A DNA stretch of 23,158 bases from Bacteroidales bacterium UBA1182 (GTDB lineage Bacteria > Bacteroidota > Bacteroidia > Bacteroidales > Bacteroidaceae), in contig DBYQ01000011.1 of NCBI GenBank assembly GCA_002310015.1, positions 1,865-25,022 of the forward strand, read 5' to 3'. Shown here piece by piece: positions 16,038 through 22,351 of the stretch (its first letter is position 1; each line of letters begins with the position of its first letter). The translations under genes and the position numbers were made by a program. The notes under the pieces were generated by a model. The model saw only the letters and a program-made list of their open reading frames with translations, was not told where the DNA came from and did no database searches.

Positions 16038-17117
16038 TTACTTGTCAAACTTTTTGCGGTTCATCTTCATGGCGCGGAACAACAGCTTGGAGAGCGGTTT
16101 CTCGCGGTTGCGCTTGAGCAGGCTGATGTACCAGTTCAGTTTCTTGGCTACTGATATGCGGTAGGTCTCAACGAACTCTATCAGTGTGCCGTCAGGGTCT
16201 TCAATGTATGTAAAACGGCCCGATGCATCGCCCATGTTGAACACTTTGCCGTCAGGGCAACTGTCAACGGTAAAGGGATGACCGTTCTGGGCGCACCACT
16301 TGGCAAGTTCATCCATGCCTGTCACGTCAAAGCATATCTGGATGAAACCGGGATCACCCCAGTATCGGCCTTCATATATCTTTTTAGGTTCGCGGTCAAG
16401 ACTCTGGACCAACTCTATGTATCCGGTGGGGAATATTGGAGCGAACGCACCCTTGTTGGGCTCTGCCCATTTGAGCATCACGCGGCGGAATTCACCGTTA
16501 CCGCCTGCCAGAGGTGTCAGGTCATCGGACTTGCCTTTTACATCAAAGACCTTGACCTTATAGCCCAGTATATCGGAATAGACCTTGAGCGCCTTGTCAA
16601 TGTCAGTCACACCTATCATGCAGCCTATCATTCCGCCAAAATCCTTGCCCTCATCAAGCAGCAGGTAGTCATCCTGTACGGCCTGGAACCAGTTGCCGGC
16701 GGGGTCTGTAATGTAGAATGTCTTGGAACCGTCCGGTGCCGTTACTATTGGACTTACCTTATCCCATTTGGCACTTACGTAAGCGTGGGCCTTTACAACG
16801 TTGCGGCACTTTACCTTGGCGCAGAAGATGCCCAGGTCACCAACCTGTATCTGGAAACCTACCGGCTGGGGTTTACGGTCTGAGTACTGCCATATCTCAA
16901 AGCCGCCGCCACCCTGCAGGTTCATGGCAATGGCTGCGTGACGTTTCTGGGGTTGGCCGCCGGTGTAGGGGAGCATGCGCTCTGCCACGGTGTCATCCTC
17001 AAGAATACGAATATCTACTCCGAATATGTCAATGTACCATTTCCATGCATCATAGACTGATGTGGTACCAACTCCTATCTGCTGAATGCCGGTGATGAAA
17101 TAACCTCCGTTATACAT
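16038..17117 (-). CDS. Double VOC (glyoxalase/dioxygenase-fold) protein leading the hdr-like operon
   Basis: This 359-residue protein has two VOC domains, four beta-alpha-beta-beta-beta modules. They are marked by 'ITGIQQIGVGTTSV' with 'GGFEIWQY', then 'FYITDPAGNWFQAVQ', then 'GCMIGVTDIDKALKVYSDILGY' with 'GYIELVQ', then 'YIEDPDGTLIEFVE'. Positions that usually hold metal-binding His read Gln or Met (IQQIGVG, CMIGVTD), so a different metal ligation or a non-enzymatic role is possible. The start at 17117 is chosen because an in-frame ATG at 17159 lies between the -33 and -7 boxes. It is the first gene of the operon, 3 nt from the longer HdrC-like gene. It may bind or prepare the substrate of the complex (inference). 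It is not a simple methylmalonyl-CoA epimerase, which has one short domain. Confidence 0.75.
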   Translation of the reverse strand: MYNGGYFITGIQQIGVGTTSVYDAWKWYIDIFGVDIRILEDDTVAERMLPYTGGQPQKRHAAIAMNLQGGGGFEIWQYSDRKPQPVGFQIQVGDLGIFCAKVKCRNVVKAHAYVSAKWDKVSPIVTAPDGSKTFYITDPAGNWFQAVQDDYLLLDEGKDFGGMIGCMIGVTDIDKALKVYSDILGYKVKVFDVKGKSDDLTPLAGGNGEFRRVMLKWAEPNKGAFAPIFPTGYIELVQSLDREPKKIYEGRYWGDPGFIQICFDVTGMDELAKWCAQNGHPFTVDSCPDGKVFNMGDASGRFTYIEDPDGTLIEFVETYRISVAKKLNWYISLLKRNREKPLSKLLFRAMKMNRKKFDK

Positions 17118-17146
17118 GATATGTATGGTTTCTTTATTATAAGGTG

Positions 17147-17178
17147 CAATATTAGGCATTTTCCGCGTCTTTTCCAAT
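17147..17178 (-). promoter_or_regulatory. Probable promoter of the VOC-hdr operon
   Basis: On the minus strand ATTG (17175-17178) is followed by 20 nt and TAATATTG (17147-17154), one mismatch from TAnnTTTG. Initiation near 17140 would leave about 23 nt before the ATG at 17117. This decides against the in-frame ATG at 17159 and the TTG at 17177, which fall inside the promoter. Confidence 0.55.
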
Positions 17179-17318
17179 CCGTTAAGTCATGAATATTCGG
17201 CCAAGACATTAATTCAGGATTATTTTTCTTTAAAGGGACTGAACATCCTGCCAAAACATATTCTCAGACTCGTAAACAAAAAACACTTCGCTAATTTTTT
17301 ACTTCTCCCGGCTTGCAT

Positions 17319-17326
17319 TATCTTTG
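17319..17326 (+). promoter_or_regulatory. -7 promoter element of tatAC
   Basis: TATCTTTG is an exact TAnnTTTG match, with a T-rich stretch (17295-17300) where the -33 box is expected. Transcription would begin near 17333, leaving about 18 nt before the tatA ATG at 17351. The region 17179-17318 otherwise holds no gene and no clear structure. Confidence 0.6.
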
Positions 17327-17350
17327 CGACAAACAATAAAAACTATTCTT

Positions 17351-17587
17351 ATGATATTCACTCCATTGCTTCTGGGTTTGGGAACCGGTGAGATAATCCT
17401 TATAGCTCTTGCCATTCTGTTGTTGTTTGGCGCAAAACGCATCCCTGAGCTAATGAAGAGTATGGGCAAGGGTGTCAAGAACTTCAAGGAGGGAATGAAG
17501 GAGGTTGAAAAGGAGATCAACGCTCCCTCTGCCGATGAGGCCTCTGCCAAAGAGCCTTCTAAGGACGCTGAACCTGAATCCAAGTAA
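17351..17587 (+). CDS. tatA: Sec-independent protein translocase subunit TatA
   Basis: This 78-residue protein has the TatA/TatE plan: a short N-terminal transmembrane helix (about 12-29), the hinge 'FGAKRIPELMKSMGKG' and an amphipathic helix, followed by a charged acidic tail. TatA forms the protein-conducting assembly for folded Tat substrates in the inner membrane. An in-frame TTG at 17324 would overlap the -7 promoter box, so the ATG at 17351 is used. There is no tatB here, as is usual for Bacteroidota, where one TatA-type protein serves both roles. tatC follows 40 nt downstream. Confidence 0.9.
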   Translation: MIFTPLLLGLGTGEIILIALAILLLFGAKRIPELMKSMGKGVKNFKEGMKEVEKEINAPSADEASAKEPSKDAEPESK

Positions 17588-17627
17588 TAATTGTGTAACG
17601 TCATGGCTGCTCACTGACGATAAGCCT

Positions 17628-18387
17628 ATGACTTTTTGGGATCATCTGGATGCTCTCCGGGATGTGATTCTGCGTGTCCTTGCCGTTGCTGTGGCGGGGT
17701 TTATCGTTGCGTTCTGTTTCAAGGAGCCTCTGTTCAGACTGATACTTGCACCCGGCAGTTCAGATTTCGTCCTTTACAGGTGGATTGCATCGGTTGCCGA
17801 TGTCATTTGGCGTTGATGCAACAGCATTGCAGGATTTCAACGTGGAACTGTTCAGCACCACGCTTACCGCCCAGTTCATGATACACATGAAAATGGCGTT
17901 TTACGTAAGTCTGGTAATCATAATGCCATATACACTGTATCTGCTGTTCGGATTCGTGGCCCCCGCTTTGCACCGGAATGAGCGGCGCAGTACAACCCGC
18001 GTAGTGGTGTGGTCATACGTACTTTTCATGGCAGGTATAGTGCTTGATTATCTGATTATATTCCCGCTTGCATTCCGCTTTTTAGGCACCTATCAGGTCA
18101 GTGCAGACATACCCAATGTAATAACTCTTGAGTCTTACACAGACCTGCTAGTAACCCTGACACTGTTGATGGGAATACTCTTTGAACTGCCTATTCTGGC
18201 ATGGTTCTTGGGCAAACTGGGTATAATAGACGCCGCCTTCATGAAAAAGTACCGCCGTCACGCCATAGTTGCAATCCTGATCATTGCCGCGGTAATCACC
18301 CCCACGACCGATGTCTTTACGCTGACCATCGTCACGCTACCCATCTATCTGCTCTACGAGCTAAGCATCGGCATAGTGAGAAAATGA
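17628..18387 (+). pseudogene. tatC: tatC, reading frame broken by a +1 shift
   Basis: TatC is the twin-arginine signal-peptide receptor of the inner membrane. The N-terminal part (from ATG 17628) reads 'MTFWDHLDALRDVILR', a transmembrane helix and 'LAPGSSDFVLYR', and runs into TGA at 17814-17816. The rest of TatC continues in the +1 frame ('DATALQDFNVELF', 'QFMIHMKMAFYVSLVII', later helices, end 'IGIVRK'). Homology crosses frames near 17806-17816, where CGT-TGA-T would read on if one base were skipped. The remainder is intact, with four or five further helices. Causes could be a sequencing or assembly error, a recent mutation, or a recoding event. The stop at 18385-18387 is the first codon of a REP-like repeat. 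Confidence 0.8.
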
Positions 18388-18420
18388 TACAATTGGGGTC
18401 AGGCCCCTTTTGTACTATTT
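18385..18420 (+). repeat. REP-like repeat family B, copy 1
   Basis: This 36-base unit begins TGATACAATTGGGGTCAGGC and continues with CCC, TTTTGTAC and TATTT. The GGGG-TCAGG-CCCC core can form a hairpin. Its first three bases are the stop codon of tatC. An identical inverted copy lies at 18489-18524. Confidence 0.88.
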
Positions 18421-18423
18421 TGT

Positions 18424-18460
18424 AAAAAAAGCCTCCAGATTATACTCTGAAGGCTATTTT
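18424..18460. terminator. Bidirectional terminator between tatC and the oadA-like gene
   Basis: GCCTCCAG (18431-18438) pairs with CTGAAGGC (18447-18454) with one internal mismatch around an 8-base loop. It is flanked by an A-run on the left and TATTTT on the right. It sits centrally between the two inverted family B repeats and serves both convergent operons. Confidence 0.65.
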
Positions 18461-18488
18461 CATTTAGATTAAATTCTTGTTAGGGTGG

Positions 18489-18524
18489 AAATAGTACAAA
18501 AGGGGCCTGACCCCAATTGTATCA
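18489..18524 (-). repeat. REP-like repeat family B, copy 2
   Basis: On the minus strand this is identical over 36 bases to 18385-18420. Its first three bases (18524-18522, TGA) are the stop codon of the oadA-like gene. Identity also continues partly upstream into the coding sequence (GAGAAA before TGA in both genes). Confidence 0.88.
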
Positions 18525-20303
18525 TTTCTCAATCCAGCCGATCACCTCACCCTTACTGACAAGTGATCCGTGCTCCTTTTCAACGGCTACCAGATGGCAG
18601 TCGTATGGAGCGGTGGCATTGTCAATGAAGGTGTTGCCGCTGGCCTGAACGCCGACCATCCAGTCATCCTTCTTGTACTTCTTGCCGAAGGGCGGGTTGG
18701 TTGACTGGTCAACATAGTCAAGATCCCAGATTACGCGGCCGCTGACAGCTGCCTCGATGGGCTCTGCATCAGGATGCAGGATGGCACGCTTATCGGCTGC
18801 GGTGAAGTGCTTGACGGGTGCGCCTGCGGTGCCGGCCTGAGCTTTCTCCATGCGCTCCATGAGATCCTTGTTGAACTGATCCTTGGCCTGACCAGACTTG
18901 TACTCGCGGTACTGTTTCTCGTGCATGGCAAACTCAAAGAGTTCCTCGTCATCCTGGCCACGGTCCCAGCCGTTCTCCTTCATCTCCTTCTCAAAGCGCG
19001 GGAGCTCGTTGGGGTAGAGTACCTGAGGATCATCGGTATAGAACTCAAATCCCTTCTCCTTGGCAATCTCAACAATCTCAGGAGCCAACTGGCCGGGCAG
19101 CTTGCCTGACTTGCCCAGTACCATACCCCACATGGCGGGATCCATACGGGTGAAAGGCTTCTCGTCCATCGACTTGGAGTAGAGGTTCATCAGGGCTGCG
19201 TTCTTTACGTACTGGCTGAAAGGTGTAACCAGACAGGGAGTACCAAGCATAGGCCATATACGCTGTACCTCATCAAAGAGTTCAACCAGCAGCTCATCCT
19301 CAGAGAGTTCTTTCTGACCCTTCTTCTTGAGGTTGGCGTTGATGGCAGCGTGCATACCCTTGAGGTCTGCCATAAGTGATCCCATCATACCGCCGGGCAG
19401 GCCGCAGCCTACCAACAGTGAACTCATGAGTGAGTTCTTGGGGTCTATCCAGTAGCCCAGGAAATCATCCATGAAGCTCTGAGTCAGTGAACGTGCCTCC
19501 ATGTAAGCCTTCATGTTGATGTCCTTAACCAGGAATCCGGCATCCTTGAGCATAGCCTGAATGGTTATTACATCGGGATGAACCTTACCCCATGACAGGG
19601 GCTCCATAGCTACGTCCAAAACGTCACCGCCAGCCTTGGCAACCTCAAGCATAGAGGCAACTGCAAAACCGGGACCGTTGTGGCCGTGGTACTGTATGAT
19701 GATATCGGGATGTTTCTCCTTGATGGCGCGAACGATGGTGCCCAGCATTGCGGGACGACCGATACCGGCCATATCCTTGAGGCAGATTTCCTGTGCGCCG
19801 CCCTCGATGAGCTGCTCAGCCAGGTTGATGTAATACTCAGCGTTGTGTACCTTTGAGTAGGTGATACACATGGTTGCCTGAGCGGTCATGCCGGCTGCCT
19901 TGGCCCACTTGATTGAGGGGATGATGTTACGCGGATCGTTAAGACCGCAGAATATACGGGTTATGTCAACGCCCTGAGCGTGCTTAACCTTATACATGAG
20001 CTGACGTACATCGGCAGGAACAGGGTTCATGCGCAATGCGTTCAGACCACGGTCAAGCATGTGGGTCTTGATTCCTACTTCATTAAAAGGCTTTGTGAAT
20101 GTGCGAACTGCCTGGTTGGGGTTCTCACCGTACAGGAGGTTAACCTGCTCCATTGCACCGCCGTTGGTCTCAACGCGGTCAAAGCAGCCCATATCAATAA
20201 TTACCGGTGCAATCTTGGCCAGCTGGTCCTTGCGGGGCACATACTTACCTGATGACTGCCACATGTCACGGTAAACAAGACTGAATTGTATCTCTTTCTT
20301 CAT
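18522..20303 (-). CDS. OadA/PycB-like carboxyltransferase with non-canonical biotinyl domain
   Basis: This 593-residue protein resembles the alpha subunit of oxaloacetate decarboxylase or pyruvate carboxylase subunit B. The carboxyltransferase TIM barrel shows 'YRDMWQSS' (Asp13, metal), 'ICLKDMAG' (Lys176), and 'YHGHNGPG' (His206 and His208, metal). The conserved domain continues to about 470, and a linker follows. The C-terminal 60-70 residues resemble a biotinyl/lipoyl domain, but the position of the biotinylated EAMKM loop reads QASGN (residues 553-557), with Gly where lysine belongs. It should not be biotinylated in the standard way. It lies 26 nt downstream of the SDR gene and ends in a REP-like repeat. 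Its reaction is uncertain; decarboxylation or transcarboxylation using a separate carrier is possible. Confidence 0.8.
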   Translation of the reverse strand: MKKEIQFSLVYRDMWQSSGKYVPRKDQLAKIAPVIIDMGCFDRVETNGGAMEQVNLLYGENPNQAVRTFTKPFNEVGIKTHMLDRGLNALRMNPVPADVRQLMYKVKHAQGVDITRIFCGLNDPRNIIPSIKWAKAAGMTAQATMCITYSKVHNAEYYINLAEQLIEGGAQEICLKDMAGIGRPAMLGTIVRAIKEKHPDIIIQYHGHNGPGFAVASMLEVAKAGGDVLDVAMEPLSWGKVHPDVITIQAMLKDAGFLVKDINMKAYMEARSLTQSFMDDFLGYWIDPKNSLMSSLLVGCGLPGGMMGSLMADLKGMHAAINANLKKKGQKELSEDELLVELFDEVQRIWPMLGTPCLVTPFSQYVKNAALMNLYSKSMDEKPFTRMDPAMWGMVLGKSGKLPGQLAPEIVEIAKEKGFEFYTDDPQVLYPNELPRFEKEMKENGWDRGQDDEELFEFAMHEKQYREYKSGQAKDQFNKDLMERMEKAQAGTAGAPVKHFTAADKRAILHPDAEPIEAAVSGRVIWDLDYVDQSTNPPFGKKYKKDDWMVGVQASGNTFIDNATAPYDCHLVAVEKEHGSLVSKGEVIGWIEK

Positions 20304-20329
20304 AGTGGTTATGTGTTTTTATTACTTGT

Positions 20330-21130
20330 TTACATAGGGTCTATTGAGCGTGCAATCCTGGCGGCAAGACCTGGGAAGAAACGCTTGATGTAAACCATCA
20401 GCAGTTCCTTGCGGCCCACCAGAACCTCACGTTTTTTCTTATATACAGCCTTGACAATCTTGCGTCCGGCCTGCTCAGGAGTACAACCTCCGGCTTGTCC
20501 GGCATCCATCTTGGCGTGTTGCTTTCCGTCTTTTTCAAGGGCGTAGAATGAAATGCGTGTCTGTACGCGGCCCGGACATACTATGGTTACGCGGATGTTA
20601 TCCTTGTAGTATTCGGCCTGGACGGTCTCAAAGAATCCGTACAGGGCGTGCTTGGATGAACTGTAGGCGCAGCGGAGCGGGAATCCGAAACGGCCGTTGA
20701 TGCTGGTGGTGACAACCAGTTGTCCGCCACCGTTCTGGATCATCTTGGGCAGTATCACCTTGGTCATGATAACAGGAGCGAACCAGTTGATATCCATAAC
20801 CTTATTTATGACACGCATCTCTGTATCACAGGTAGTGCCGCGCTGGCTGATGCCGGCGTTGTTGTAGAACACGTCTATGTGTCCGAACAATGACCAAGCC
20901 TTCTCGGCAAGCTCAGCTACCTGGTCTCTGAGTGAAAGGTCAAAGGGTAGGGGCATTGCCTTGGGTGAACCCAGTTCCTCGCAGTGTGCGGCAACCTTTT
21001 CCAGAAGGTCAGCCTCAAGCGCTGTGAGTATCAGCTTGGCTCCCTCACGGGCAAATTCGTATGCGGTAGCCTCACCTATACCCGATGAGGAACCGGTTAT
21101 CCATACTACCTTATCCTTGAACTTATTCAT
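20330..21130 (-). CDS. Short-chain dehydrogenase/reductase, candidate sulfonolipid reductase
   Basis: This 266-residue SDR has cofactor motif TGSSSGIG (12-19), NNAG (90-93), and catalytic Ser143, Tyr156 and Lys160 ('YSSSK'). The substrate loop is followed by a hydrophobic, basic C-terminal tail ('YIKRFFPGLAARIARS') that may bind membranes, as in lipid-acting SDRs. In sulfonolipid synthesis the 3-keto (dehydrocapnine) intermediate must be reduced, and an SDR next to the acyltransferase and cysteate-synthase-like genes is a good candidate (inference). Its ATG overlaps the upstream stop by ATGA (21127-21130), so translation is coupled. Confidence 0.82.
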   Translation of the reverse strand: MNKFKDKVVWITGSSSGIGEATAYEFAREGAKLILTALEADLLEKVAAHCEELGSPKAMPLPFDLSLRDQVAELAEKAWSLFGHIDVFYNNAGISQRGTTCDTEMRVINKVMDINWFAPVIMTKVILPKMIQNGGGQLVVTTSINGRFGFPLRCAYSSSKHALYGFFETVQAEYYKDNIRVTIVCPGRVQTRISFYALEKDGKQHAKMDAGQAGGCTPEQAGRKIVKAVYKKKREVLVGRKELLMVYIKRFFPGLAARIARSIDPM

Positions 21131-22350
21131 TTGCAGTTGTCAATTGCTTCCTTAAACCAGAGAGCGCGCTCGCAGCCCTCGCCGGTGTTGAGCAGAATCA
21201 AATCGCCGCTCTTGAGTTTTTTCTCCTCAAGTGCCTTGAAGAATCCTGCTATACATACTACTGATGCAGGGCCCATATAGATACCTACAGCATCCTTGAC
21301 CATACGGCCGTAACGCTCCAGGCCCTCCTCCTTCACGCGGATGAATGAACCTCCGCTGTTTCTTACAATGGGGCCTACAAGCGGATACATGCCTGGGGTT
21401 CCGGCGGTAAGGATGGAGATGCGGGTTTGCGGAACTACTGTTGGGAAATGCTTGTTCCACCCTTGCGGGAAACTGTTCTCTATTGCCCACTCCCAAGCCT
21501 GAACCATAGGGTCACAGGTGTCCTGCTGAACCAGCAGCATACGCGGCATCCTGAACTCAGGATAAGCATCGGCAATCTCACGCATTCCTTTTTCAAATGC
21601 TATGGGGCTGGTGCCGCCTGCTACTGCCTGCATATATACATCGGGTATGCGGCCAAGCTGGCGCATGCACTCAAACACAAGGGTCTTCTTGGCCTCAACG
21701 CGTATCGGGTCAATATTGCCGGCCGATATCATTACGTTTCTGTTCTTGTGGAAATCAGCGGCCTCAGCTTTGGCCTGACCGTAACCGCCTTCAGAAACTG
21801 CAAGGTTCTGACCGGTGGCACGGATGGCCTGCTGTGTCTCAGCGTACATGTCACACGGAGCGAATACGTCAAACTTTACTCCTGCCTTGGCCAGATATGT
21901 GGCATAGGCAGTGGCTGCATTGCCGGTCGATGCCAGGCAATACTCCTTTACTCCATGTTTCTTGAACAGCGTTGCTGCAAGTGATGCGGCTATGTCCTTA
22001 AATGTGCCGGAGCCTCCGTTCATATCGTTGCGAGCAACCATTACCTTGCAGTCTATGCCGTAGTTGTCCTTGGCATAGCGGCTCAGGAACTCCCACTCCT
22101 CAATAGGTACTGCACCTTCACCGCAGGTAACCTGCTCATCGGCCTCATCAATAGGCAGGAATGGCAGATAGTGGTAGAGGTTCTTAACATCCTGGCCGGG
22201 CTTGCAGAGTTCGTCCAGAAGGCGGTAATCAGTTGTATAGGTTACCTCTGCGTGGTTGCTTCCGCACTCACACAGTTGGTCCTGACTGAACCACGCGGCA
22301 AAATCTCCAATTACCTTGCCGCACTTTTTGCAGACAAGCTGATACTTCAT
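21127..22350 (-). CDS. Threonine-synthase-like PLP enzyme, candidate cysteate synthase
   Basis: This 407-residue fold-type II PLP enzyme has Lys118 in 'GGSGTFKD' as the likely PLP lysine, 'STGNAA' (141-146) as the phosphate-binding region, and a C-terminal 'NTGEG'. An N-terminal zinc-ribbon-like set (Cys7, 10, 27, 29) resembles that of threonine synthase and archaeal cysteate synthase. Cysteate synthase makes cysteate from phosphoserine and sulfite, the precursor of capnine. Context decides between the two: it follows the acyltransferase gene by 1 nt and overlaps the SDR. Plain threonine synthase remains possible, since the substrate cannot be read from sequence. Confidence 0.72.
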   Translation of the reverse strand: MKYQLVCKKCGKVIGDFAAWFSQDQLCECGSNHAEVTYTTDYRLLDELCKPGQDVKNLYHYLPFLPIDEADEQVTCGEGAVPIEEWEFLSRYAKDNYGIDCKVMVARNDMNGGSGTFKDIAASLAATLFKKHGVKEYCLASTGNAATAYATYLAKAGVKFDVFAPCDMYAETQQAIRATGQNLAVSEGGYGQAKAEAADFHKNRNVMISAGNIDPIRVEAKKTLVFECMRQLGRIPDVYMQAVAGGTSPIAFEKGMREIADAYPEFRMPRMLLVQQDTCDPMVQAWEWAIENSFPQGWNKHFPTVVPQTRISILTAGTPGMYPLVGPIVRNSGGSFIRVKEEGLERYGRMVKDAVGIYMGPASVVCIAGFFKALEEKKLKSGDLILLNTGEGCERALWFKEAIDNCK

Positions 22351-22351
22351 A

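Noticed and set aside
16038..17117. Methylmalonyl-CoA epimerase
   Set aside because: That enzyme is a single short VOC domain with conserved metal His residues. This protein has two domains and Gln/Met at those positions, and it leads an Hdr-like operon.
17324..17350. TTG start for tatA nine codons upstream of the ATG
   Set aside because: The TTG lies inside the -7 promoter box TATCTTTG, so it would not be in the transcript.
17806..17820. Programmed +1 frameshift in tatC as the primary explanation
   Set aside because: No stimulatory Shine-Dalgarno-like element or structure is visible and Tat genes are not known for it, so an indel or sequencing error is more likely.
21127..22350. Housekeeping threonine synthase
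   Set aside because: Not excluded by motifs, but the coupled acyltransferase and SDR genes make cysteate synthase the better hypothesis, so the threonine synthase call was not adopted as primary.
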